Part shown: piece after piece, positions 38,807-53,695 of the stretch | How positions within the stretch are numbered: the stretch's first letter is position 1 | Layout: the number at the start of each line of letters is the position of its first letter | Source of the DNA: Antedon mediterranea | Lineage: Eukaryota > Echinodermata > Crinoidea > Comatulida > Antedonidae | Direction of reading: 5' to 3' | DNA length: 64,000 nt | NCBI RefSeq assembly: GCF_964355755.1 | Contig: NC_092673.1 | Coordinates: 2,609,001-2,673,000, forward strand | Program-made: the position numbers and the translations under genes | The notes under the pieces: model-generated | Database searches by the model: none | The model's input: the letters and a program-made list of their open reading frames with translations, nothing else | Told to the model about the DNA's origin: nothing

Positions 38807-39214
38807 GTGTTTACTCTAGACTTAACTATCAGTCATCCGTCAATAATATTGGCGGCAACGTCATACCCATTCATATATATGGCGTCTGAACCTTGGCCAT
38901 TTGGCAACGAAAAATGGAAAATAAAATGTCGAACTCGAATCAATTCGTCGTGTAATTTCATTTTCCAAGCGGCATTTGGATATAAAGTAATACTTTACAA
39001 GGTTCTATATTCTATTTTTGACATTTTTGGCTCGTGGCTAGACAAGACAAGGCTAGTATTTGATACAGGCACTTTTGTGTGGTGTTACGATGTAATTAAT
39101 GATGATCTTGTCGAAGAAAGAGACATAAATGCACACACGCATTGGATGTGGGCATTCAGCGGAGACACAGTTAATGAATGGTCGTCGCGCTGTAAACTTT
39201 TTAATTTTTTTTAA
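38807..39214 (+). CDS. Open frame of unknown function, ended by a LINE tail
   Basis: A 135-codon frame is the longest open frame here that is neither tandem repeat nor recognised retroelement. A second ATG at 38881 (MASEPWPFGNEKW) has a reasonable context. The predicted product is rich in Trp, Phe, Asp and Asn and contains VFDTGTFVWCYDV and HTHWMWAFSGDT; I recognise no family. No signal peptide or repeat is evident. The last six codons (KLFNFF) come from the poly-T/A tail of the LINE fragment inserted immediately downstream, so if real the gene is truncated or continues by splicing. The absence of clear splice sites and of a recognisable domain leaves a chance ORF or a decayed transposon gene as live alternatives. 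Confidence 0.3.
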   Translation: MFTLDLTISHPSIILAATSYPFIYMASEPWPFGNEKWKIKCRTRINSSCNFIFQAAFGYKVILYKVLYSIFDIFGSWLDKTRLVFDTGTFVWCYDVINDDLVEERDINAHTHWMWAFSGDTVNEWSSRCKLFNFF

Positions 39215-40653
39215 TTTTTTTTTATTCATTTCAAAAAATACAACCATAACACAAACTCACTTAAATATAAAGTAATAGGTATCAAAATGATATGAACGTT
39301 TAAATAAAGTAACTTACAGTGATCAAACAATATTAAAAAACTATAAATTATTAATTCCATTTTTTTTAAAGTAAATAATTAATTAATTGGGTAAATGCTG
39401 TGTTTTCCACAATTATGTAACTAATCTAACTAAATATAATTGTATTAATCAAATTAGCCAGAAATATACATTTACTAACATATTAATTATAAGTAATAAT
39501 AAATAATACTCATATACATACACATACATACACACAAATATATCTTAATCTGTACTATAACCAAGGAACTATAATATAATTGTGCTAATTAAAATCAGAT
39601 AACTACATTTAACAACATAACCATTTTTGTTTCTTTAAAATAATACATATACAGTATATATTTTTAATTTATCTGTATTGTAACCAAGGAACTAATAGTA
39701 TGCCTATAATAAATAATTAAAAATATCTAGCAAGTGCAAATAATAATTTCTGGTTTACATTTTAATTTAATACAATAATAAAGAGCAAGCGTAATAATAA
39801 TAATACACAAAAGTAATTCATTTCCTCGAGAAACAGTATCATTAAGTTATTAAATATAATCTTCTATTAATCTCCACTTTTGTCTGAAATTATACAATGT
39901 ACTTCTTTTAGAAGCAATGTTTTTTTCTACGTTATAATTAAATTTTAACCGATTAAAGAAAACCTGGAAGACTGGCTTTTTGTGAGTTAATTTGTAACTA
40001 AATATAATTTTCTTAATCAACAAAATACATAGATTTAATAGCATATCAGGATTTCTGTATTGTAACCAAATAATATGGAGGTTTTATCAAGGTTAATCTT
40101 TGTTTTTGAAATGTTTTCCCACCAAGTCGTGAATTCATCCCATAGTTTGGTTGCAATGTTACATTCAACCAAAAGATGGGTCATAGTTTCAATATTTGAT
40201 TCACAATAGGAACACATATTACTCGGTACAATATTCATTTTATGTAGTCTATTAGTTGACAAGCAATTCACATTAATTTTATACTGAAATATTCTGGTTC
40301 TTACCTCCTGAGAACATTTAAATGGTAATACATAGATATTTTCCCATTTATCGCTATCTACACCTAATTCATCCTGCAATTTACTTGGAGATGTTGGTAT
40401 TTTAACGATTTTTTTAATTAAGGCTCTGTATATATTTTTTGTACTCATACTTTCTAATTTTTTCTTCATTCTTCACTTCCACTATAAACCCTCTTTTTTA
40501 TAATTTTTTCGTAAAAACCCTAGCTTCATGTTTGCTTTCCACTGTGGGGGTATTGCAGATATCGTCATTCCCCAGTGCATGAAATTACTTGTCGATAAGC
40601 CTCTCTTTATCCACGTATTAAAGGGAATGATATTACCGTTTTCATAAAAAAAG
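39198..40653 (-). mobile_element. L1/Tx1-type LINE fragment, 5'-truncated 3' end
   Basis: The minus strand encodes the C-terminal part of a non-LTR retrotransposon ORF2. About 40500-40650 has a degenerate DLFxENGxIxPF-type block. At 40035-40469 is a 144-codon frame with the zinc-binding knuckle typical after the reverse transcriptase (MCSYCESNIETMTHLLVEC). A further piece is at 39850-40044, shifted in frame. About 640 bp of 3'UTR follows, ending in an A/T-rich tail (39198-39230 on the plus strand reads as T runs). Several stops and shifts make it inactive. Possible worn target-site duplications flank it (39184-39197 and 40654-40667, 10 of 14 bases alike). Confidence 0.75.
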
Positions 40654-40689
40654 GTCGCTTACTAAACATATCCCAACATCTCTGAGGCT

Positions 40690-40945
40690 CTTGTAATAAC
40701 TGTCAACTTTATGTGCGCGTACAAACACAAACTTGATGTGCGCGTACAAACACAACCTTGATGTGCGCGTACCAACACAAACTTGATGTGCGCGTACAAA
40801 TACTGATAATACAATGTATGTGCGCGTATAAACAATAATACACTTTATGTGCGCGTACAAACACAAACTTGATGTGCGCGTACCAACACAAACTTGATGT
40901 GCGCGTACAAATACTAATAATAATATTGATGTGCGCGTACCAATG
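40690..40945. repeat. 25-bp minisatellite GATGTGCGCGTACAAAC
   Basis: About nine units contain GTGCGCGTAC followed by AAACACAAACTT or AAATACTAATAAT. CpG is retained in every unit, unusual in this AT-rich window. It starts about 25 bp beyond the 5' end of the LINE fragment. Confidence 0.85.
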
Positions 40946-41367
40946 TTGTTTACGCGCGCGTTAAGTTTTTGTCACTTCATGTTGGCTCTACGATTTGACA
41001 AATAACACTGATTTCCACGTTTCTCTGAATCAATTATTTTGAAAAGTATGATCCAGCGTCTTAAGCATAAGTCTGTTCTTAAGATCCTACCTTGAATAAT
41101 AAAACAATTTCTGTATCATTATATAGTAGCGACTTCTTTGTAGCACGTTTGCCATTCGTGAAATCTAAAACTATCACGTAAATGCATAATCCGTTTTGTA
41201 CACTTCACTAACTAAGTTGTTAAAATAAAATCCGGGCGTTAAAGAAAAGTTTTGTACATCACGCTCCTTCCCAAGTCGGTCGAATCGGGCTTTGCTTGTA
41301 CACAGTAGATTCCGTCAGTGACATCACGAATCACCGACACACAATTTGACAAACGTGTTCAAACGCA

Positions 41368-41526
41368 ATGAAAATGGTACGACTTTTGTCCGCACGCGTC
41401 AACTCTGTGTCTCTTGGTGGTGTCAATGACGCTTTGCTTCAGCGCGCCTCCGGTGTGACGTGTTGGTCGGCAAAAACTTTCCGTCATCGTGGTTGTTACG
41501 GAACGCAATGTTCAGTAAAAAATTAA
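41368..41526 (+). CDS. Short open frame in a CpG-rich segment, possible first exon
   Basis: A 52-codon frame starts with two close ATGs (MKMVRLLSARVNSVSLGG) in a segment distinctly richer in G, C and CpG than its surroundings. The N-terminus is basic and hydroxylated without acidic residues in the first 18 positions, which resembles a mitochondrial presequence. No known domain is seen, and I cannot identify a donor that would extend it. It could be a genuine micro-protein, a first exon, or chance coding in a promoter-like region. Confidence 0.25.
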   Translation: MKMVRLLSARVNSVSLGGVNDALLQRASGVTCWSAKTFRHRGCYGTQCSVKN

Positions 41527-42045
41527 TGAATCATTGCATAATATACGATTACTTTTCTATATATTTTGACGAGCGGAACAAACAGAAAGAATTCTCTTGT
41601 TGACACTTAAAGCACCGAAGCGAACTGAGCTTAATGCAAAATGTGACGATGATACATTTTCGAAAAATCAAGCTGATACAAGAACAAGTTTGTCGCAATG
41701 TATTATTTAGGTCAACACACTCCCAAGATACATGGAGGCAGTTGCCATAGTTTGTTTATCAGATATGATAAATTATAAAAGAAACACATTCATATTAGGG
41801 GACGTGAGTAAGTAGGATCAAGAATGAGACCCAATTGGCCTACTTTATCATATGTACACACCGTAGCCCATAAACACGGGGTGAACAAGTATCAGTGAAC
41901 GTCGACAGCAATCATAATGACAATCCTGATCAAAGAGAATGACAATCCTGATCAAAGAGTATGGACAGCAGTAGTTGTATGTTTTTGATGGAAAATAATT
42001 TGTGGAGATATGATACGCGTTATAAATCTGTAAATGTAGGGTGCA

Positions 42046-42166
42046 TTATGCAACGTAAGTGAGTTGACCAATCACAAGCAATTGATTATTCGAACTGTCG
42101 TTTTTCATTGGTCGATACGCTTACATTGCGTTTACGTTCATGCATTGCGTCCTAGTGGGAACCAAG
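42046..42166. mobile_element. Palindromic GCGTTGCGT element, copy 2 (partial)
   Basis: GAGTTGACCAATCACA, CATTGGTCGATACGC and TGCATTGCGTCC align with the copy at 36.9 kb, including the terminal GTGGGAACCA. Confidence 0.6.
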
Positions 42167-42480
42167 CAACGAAGACGTAAATCTGCGTAAAAACAAAAAC
42201 GTCGACGCAAAACAACGAACACGTTACGCTATCGTAAAACGAGTTAGGAGTAAGGCTACGTAAAAACGAAAACGTCGACGCAAAACAACGAATACGTGAC
42301 GCTATAGAAAAACGATGAAAGCGTAAGGCTACGTAAAAACGAAGACGACGGGATAAAACCAATAAAGACGTAACGCAGGTTTAAAACGTTGGCGCAAAAC
42401 AACGAGAACGATTATAGCGTAAAACGAAGAATCGACAAAACAATGAAGACGTGACGTCGACACAAAATACGCCGGCGATT
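42167..42480. repeat. CpG-rich degenerate tandem array
   Basis: Four to five units of about 75 bp with CGTAAAAACGAAAACGTCG and GCAAAACAACGAA. ACG and CGT words dominate, giving high CpG density without high GC. Confidence 0.75.
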
Positions 42481-42867
42481 TGATTTTATAACCCAATAAC
42501 GACATTCGTAATTTGAAATAACGCCAATCAACAGACACATTCAGAAGCGGTTTATTTTGTCATCTCTTTATGAATTATACCCAAACCTTGCGGATCGAAT
42601 TGATGTGTTTAATATCAATAATGCAAATATTAAACTATATTGCTTGTACGGGTGGTGGTCTCTTGGGTCGGATACTCAAGATTATGTTGCATGCTTAAGT
42701 AAATTAAATACAATTAATTGACTTTCTTCTTTAGCTTCAGTGGGGAAGTACGTTATCGGCGCTTGAATGATTTTAACGTTCTATCGGCCACTGACCTTTG
42801 GAATGTATTTTATGTTTGAATTATTTCTTATCCTGGATACTATAGTAAAATATTTCTATCAGATCTT

Positions 42868-44305
42868 TTGTTGCCAATTCCGTTCTCTTTCCATCACGTC
42901 GCACCATTCCAGGTTCTTCCTTTAATCAGGACATTGCCAATTCCATACTCTTCCTCCTTCCTATTACATCGTTGCCGTTCCGAGCTCTTCCTAATATTAT
43001 CGTTGCCATTCCTTGGTCTTCCTATCACATCGTTGCCGTTCCGATCTCTTCCTAATCGTTGCCATTCCATGGTTTTCCTATCACATCGTTGCCGTTCCAT
43101 GGTCTTCCTATCACATCGTTGCCATTCCATGGTCTTCCTATCACATCGTTGCCGTTCCATGGTCTTCCTATCACATCGTTGCCATTCCATGGTCTTCCTA
43201 TCACATCGTTGCCGTTCCATGGTCTTCCTATCACATCGTTGCCGTTCCATGGTCTTCCTATCACATCGTTGCCGTTCCATGGTCTTCCTATCACATCGTT
43301 GCCATTCCATGGTCTTCCTATCATCATCGTTGCCATTCCATGGTCTTCCTATCACATCGTTGCCATTCCATGGTCTTCCTATCACATCGTTGCCATTCCA
43401 TGGTCTTCCTATCATCATCGTTGCCATTCCATGGTCTTCCTATCACATCGTTGCCGTTCCATGGTCTTCCTATCACATCGTTGCCGTTCCGATCTCTTCC
43501 TAATCGTTGCCGTTCCATGGTCTTCCTATCATCATCGTTGCCGTTCCATGGTCTTCCTATCACATCGTTGCCATTCCATGGTCTTCCTATCACATCGTTG
43601 CCGTTCCATGGTCTTCCTATCACATCGTTGCCGTTTCATGGTCTTCCTATCACATCGTTGCCATTCCATGGTTTTCCTATCACATCGTTGCCGTTCCATG
43701 GTTTTCCTATCACATCGTTGCCGTTCTATGGTCTTCCTATCATCATCGTTGCCGTTCCATGGACTTCCTATTATCATCATTGCCATTCCATGGTCTTCCT
43801 ATCATCATCGTTGCCATTCCATGGTCTTCCTATCACATCGTTGCCGTTCCATGGACTTCCTATTATCATCATTGCCATTCCATGGTCTTCCTATCACATC
43901 GTTGCCATTCCATGGTCTTCCTATCCCATCGTTGCCATTCCATGGTCTTCCTATCACATCGTTGCCGTTTCATGGTCTTCCTATCACATCGTTGCCATTC
44001 CATGGTTTTCCTATCACATCGTTGCCGTTCCATGGTCTTCCTATCACATCGTTGCCGTTTCATGGTCTTCCTATCACATCGTTGCCGTTTCATGGTCTTC
44101 CTATCACATCGTTGCCATTCCATGGTCTTCCTATCACATCGTTGCCGTTCCATGGTCTTCCTATCACATCGTTGCCGTTCCATGGTCTTCCTATCACATC
44201 GTTGCCATTCCATGGTCTTCCTATCACATCGTTGCCGTTCCATGGTCTTCCTATCACATCGTTGCCATTCCATGGTCTTCCTATCATCATCATCGTTGGT
44301 AATAA
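42868..44305. repeat. 30-bp satellite, about 42 units
   Basis: The unit reads GTTGCC(A/G)TTCCATGGTCTT followed by CCTATCACATC. From 43052 to 44290 it is almost uninterrupted, with a degenerate left edge from 42868. Variants: three extra bases (ATCATC) in some units, GCCATT versus GCCGTT, TTTCATGG, and a short GATCTCTTCC unit at about 43040 and 43490 suggesting a higher-order duplication. Thirty bases is ten codons and the unit lacks stops in several frames, so frames of up to 432 codons appear on both strands; I treat these as by-products. Confidence 0.95.
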
Positions 44306-44309
44306 TTCC

Positions 44310-45655
44310 CATTTCACGTCGAAAGCATCTCTAAATGACTATGTTTTTATTTTATAAAAAAACAAATGAATATAAATGAAAATTCATCTAAATATTTTCA
44401 TATAGAATTTTTTTGTTGATGGTTGAATTAAAAAAAGACGTTGAAAATGTTCATCGAAAAGAATTAAGTACCGTACCGTACCGTAGTAATATCAATTTAA
44501 GCACAAATATATTCTTCATCTAATGATAACGCAATGATTTTATTTTTAAAAAAGTAAATGATAAAATAATCTTCATATACATTAGCATCTGAAGACCTCC
44601 ATCATAAACAAACTGGGACACCGAAAAGTCACATGTAAACTGGAGCAAAGATAGAAATCCAATTCTTACAAACTGGGACAATATCATATCGTAATAGACT
44701 GATTGTTTACAGGCCATGTCAGGCATGTAGCGTTCCAGGGATCACAGTCATTAAAAGTGACAACATTTCTACTTTTCAACTAACAAAATCATGTTACCTA
44801 AACTCCCTGCCTAAGGCTTTTACGAAGGAATGTATCTAAACTGGATGGATTTTTAACAGATTCAGTAAAATTTACAGTCATTGATGGTCAGTTTTCGCCT
44901 AAAGCGACAGCGTTTTATATATTTTATTTCAATCCCAAATGGTTCAAGTTATACTTGGCCGGAAAGTTAAACCTCCAGTATTTTTGAGTCAATTCTTCAA
45001 CAACAGCTGTTTAAATAAACTAGTGATAAAAATTCTATCTTAATCAATATTTCATTAGTAATGTACTTTTGTTTAACAATAGTAATAATTAGTCAGTGAC
45101 ATCACAAAGACGACATACGCGCTATATCAATGTTTGAAGGCGCGCGTAGAAAATGGTCCTTTTTTCAATTAAAATTACGATGTTGTTTTTCTTTTTATGT
45201 GATGTTTGAACTTGGCGACTGTTCTGGATATTACGTGCATTTTATTATATTATATTTATTGACAAATTGGTTTTAATATCCAAAATTAGGAGTAATAGTA
45301 TTAAGTATTATGATTAATTCATTGTCATGATTTAAGAATATAATTATCATGGCACGAGACACTAATTATACTATTGGTTATCCACATGAAATTAAAATAA
45401 ACACAGTAATATTTTTTTCTCCAAATGTACTATAGAAAATTGTATAGGCATACATTTTATCATACCTTCTGCGAAGCGGGTACCTCTCCTGCACCCAACT
45501 CCAGCAAGTTACCTACTACAAATTTCGGTTATAACCCCGCTACTTCGGACCACACGCACTCACGGATTTTTTTATATAGTGTAAAACATTCTCAGTACAA
45601 TTGTGGTCATTCATGATACCCCATGTGTATGGATGAGTGTAGTGGGGAAAATGTG
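44310..45655. other. AT-rich stretch without supported genes
   Basis: No exon found. 45455-45560 is a less AT-rich patch (CTCCTGCACCCAACTCCAGC) inside a 63-codon frame that I cannot assign. Confidence 0.4.
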
Positions 45656-45660
45656 TATAT

Positions 45661-45857
45661 AGCTATGTCTACACTATCAAACTAGTTTGATAAAAAAGTG
45701 TGATGTGCCCAAATATGGAAGTGATATGACCAAATATGGTAGTGATATGCCCAAATATGGAAGTGATATGCCCAAATATGGTAGTGATATGACATCATTT
45801 CCATATATGGGGATACATTTTTTTGTCACATAAAGTTTGATAGTGTAGACAGAGCTT
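45661..45857 (+). mobile_element. CArG MITE, copy 4 (five CArG sites)
   Basis: The interior has the 21-22 bp module CCAAATATGG(A/T)AGTGATATG expanded to four, followed by CCATATATGG. It is the longest copy of the family here. Confidence 0.88.
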
Positions 45858-45882
45858 AACGAACAAACACACACTATCTATA

Positions 45883-46025
45883 AAGCCCTGTCAACACTCT
45901 CAAACTAGTTTGACAAATAAAATTTTATGTGTCCAAATATGGTAGTGATATTGACATCATCATGTCCATATATGGGCACATCACATTTCGTTGTCACATA
46001 AAGTTTGATAGTGTAGACAGAGCTT
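45883..46025 (+). mobile_element. CArG MITE, copy 5
   Basis: One CCAAATATGG and one CCATATATGG. It is joined to neighbouring copies by a spacer with CACACACTATCT, so copies 4-7 form a tandem array of about 170 bp per unit. Confidence 0.88.
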
Positions 46026-46054
46026 AACGAACAAACGTACACACACTATCTCTA

Positions 46055-46195
46055 AAGCTTTGTCTACACTATCAAACTAGTTTGACAAAAAATATGTGAT
46101 TGCCCAAATATGGAAGTGATATGACATCATCATGTCCATATATGGGCACATCACATTTCGTTGTCACATAAAGTTTGATAATGTAGACAGAACTT
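46055..46195 (+). mobile_element. CArG MITE, copy 6
   Basis: Nearly identical to copy 7 over the left half (AAAAAATATGTGATTGCCC), which indicates tandem duplication of element plus spacer. Two CArG words. Confidence 0.88.
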
Positions 46196-46224
46196 TACAA
46201 ACAAACTTACACACACTATCTCTA

Positions 46225-46368
46225 AAGCTCTGTCTACACTATCAAACTAGTTTGACAAAAAATATGTGATTGCCCAAATATGGAAGTGATATGACATCAT
46301 CATGTCCATATATGGGCATATCATATTTTGTTAATGTCACATAGTGTGCGACAGAGTAGACAGAGCTT
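46225..46368 (+). mobile_element. CArG MITE, copy 7
   Basis: Last unit of the tandem group. Its right arm has diverged (GTGTGCGACAGAGTAGACAG). Two CArG words. Confidence 0.85.
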
Positions 46369-46369
46369 T

Positions 46370-48460
46370 ACAATATAGATTGTGATTAAAATCAACGGTT
46401 TACGCAAGTGAAATGCAAAAAATCAATAGTATTAAATGAAATGCAGTAAATTAGTGATTGTTATATAACATTTACATTGCATATTTAAACTTGATTACCA
46501 ACAAGGTGATAAGAATATTTATAAAAAACTAAATGAAGTACTGTAATAAGATAAAGATGTAGTTTACCGTATACATATTACATTAGATAGATTACAAATA
46601 TTTACATATACAAAATAATGTTATTCTGACTAACATTATCAAATGAAAAATATGATACTATATATAGGATTGTGTTTCATTCAATAATGTGATAGTTATC
46701 TTTGGGGATGATGCTAATACATTAATGTAAACTAGTATTCTAAGCTGATTGATAACAAGAATACATGAATTGAATACATTCTCTGCACAACCTGAATTGT
46801 TTAGCTTATACTCGCGATTACTTTTCCAATCAAAGGCGCTGTCTCCATTTACAATCTCAAAACAATACAGTATATAAAATAAAATTTATACAGATAAAAA
46901 TACTGTACAATTTAAAGCGAGTTTTTGTCTCTTCAGCTGCTTTTAAAGATTCTATACGGCTTCTTTTCTGTATGTTTTATAGTATTGTATGCACAGTACT
47001 AAACTCTATTCACTTTCAGAAATAAACTTAAATTCAAATTATTTGTTTATTTATTTCTAATCTGCGTGCGACTATACAGCTTCTTTTCTGTGTGTTTTAT
47101 AGTGTACACAGTACTGACCTACAGTATTATTCACTTTCAGAAATAAACTTCAATTCAAATTATTTTGTGTTTATTTCTTTGTGCTTGTTATTCGTTTGAC
47201 CATTGAGGTATTATTGTACCTCCATAGTTTGACCTATTGTTTAGATACCACGCATGACCAAGGATCAATGAGAATAATTTCACTTCTCCCTGCTATGATC
47301 GTCATACAATAACCGACATACAAGCAGAGACTCTCCCATTGGAGTATTAGCAACATCATGTATGCACAGAGGAATTTCATAGACGTCAATAACATAACAA
47401 AACATAATTAAGGGTATTCATGATATATTGTAACCATAATATGCTCTAGGCTACCTATTAATTAACCATGACAATGTTCTGCATGACTGCAGCACCAGAA
47501 TACATGAGTGAGGCCCTACACCGTGGTAGATGGATACGATAGCAGTATTATACTCTCTGCATTAGAATTAAGTTTTTGTTCAAATGATACACACACATTT
47601 TATCATTATACATTCATCTACTCGTAGTATATTATACGTACAACGTCTCTGCGGTCTCATAAATGGATGGTGATTACTGCCTACCTGTTGTGAGTAATAA
47701 CATATTCAAACTTCATGCTTCTCCCATGTCACTAGGCATTACATATATCATTGCTGTTGTACTTGTATAATTACAGTCACCTAAGGGGATGATAAAAGGT
47801 GAGAGCTGGATAGCTTGGCAGTTTGAATATTTGGAATTAAAGTCAAATCCCTCTGTACCCCTAAAGGCATGCGTTTCAGGATAAGCATTTTTGGGAACTT
47901 TGCTCGTTTGATGACAAAGATAGTAACACATAAAGTCTGTTTACATTACAATAACGATCAACTAGCGCAGGTGAGAGAATGAAAACATTCACATAAAAAT
48001 AGCATCATGGTGTTTTTAATCTATTTGCAGAAGCGAAACCAATAATTTAAAAATGCAATGACGATGTATGCAGATATCATCTTACGCTCTTTTGACCTAT
48101 CAATACACCAAGCTTAATATTATTTATACAAGTTACTTTAACATGATAAAAAGAGTATAATGAACATTATTGCATTTTCACCTATTACACCATGATTAAG
48201 TTAATCACGATCAACTAATTGGCCATTAGATTTGTGATTGGGAGTGAAATTTCTTGATAACTGCGAATCACCGCTTTGACCGATAAAAATGTGATGCACA
48301 TGTAAAAAGGATATTACACAATTATTTATCGATCAAATATTTATGCAATAAGACTTGGGACCACAGACTGGTCGAAACTTATAGCGGGACCACAGGACCC
48401 CTTTAGAAAAATTCAGTCTCCTTGAAAATGGAAACTCTTCCAAAACAAGTCTGGTTTTTT
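46370..48460. other. Region downstream of DPCD
   Basis: No confirmed gene. 47041-47190 repeats about 110 bp (ACAGCTTCTTTTCTGT and CACTTTCAGAAATAAACTT, first at 46960-47045). A 72-codon minus-strand frame (47931-47713) follows an acceptor-like AAACAG but has no recognised domain. Confidence 0.4.
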
Positions 48461-48465
48461 AGATA

Positions 48466-48515
48466 GTTGACTTAAAACAAGTTGACTTAAAACAAGTTGA
48501 CTTAAAACAAGTACC
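48466..48515. repeat. 15-bp tandem repeat in the DPCD 3'UTR
   Basis: The unit AGTTGACTTAAAACA is present about three times, starting within 15 bases after the DPCD stop codon (minus strand). It would be transcribed in the 3'UTR. Confidence 0.8.
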
Positions 48516-48525
48516 CCTAACATTG

Positions 48526-53535
<5,010 letters not shown>

Positions 53536-53695
53536 TTTATGTCTGTTTCTTAAACTTTTAAAACCACAAAACTCTCAGCGCTAAAAACAAAATGAATGTT
53601 TAGAGTGCGCCCTCACCAACAGCCCCCTCTATGTGTAGCGAGAAAAACTCACGGGATCAACCTCATCTTTTTCAATCAATTTGTTTATTTTTACA
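53536..53695. promoter_or_regulatory. Bidirectional DPCD / ATP6V0E1 promoter
   Basis: Only 160 bp separate the two divergent start codons, so both 5'UTRs and the core promoter must fit here or overlap. No TATA box is obvious in either direction. The centre (about 53575-53660) is less AT-rich than the flanks, with AGCGC, TGCGCC and a CCCCCTC run, as expected for a TATA-less housekeeping promoter. Unless first exons extend into the opposite gene, no other promoter arrangement is available. Confidence 0.7.

Noticed and set aside
40642-40891. Two minus-strand frames with HIKFVFVRAH-type repeats
   Set aside because: Translation of the 25-bp minisatellite; not a protein gene.
43013-44357. Frames of 429, 432 and 275 codons on the plus strand and up to 177 on the minus strand
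   Set aside because: All are reading frames through the 30-bp satellite. The unit is a multiple of three without stops, so frames stay open on both strands simultaneously; no independent sign of a gene.
45661-46368. CRISPR-like array (regular repeats and spacers)
   Set aside because: Repeats are about 140-bp transposon copies with terminal inverted repeats in a eukaryotic genome; spacers are also repeated.
47713-47931. 72-codon minus-strand frame after an AAACAG acceptor-like site
   Set aside because: Looks protein-like in places, but no family, weak pyrimidine tract and no donor. It probably lies in or beyond the DPCD 3'UTR.
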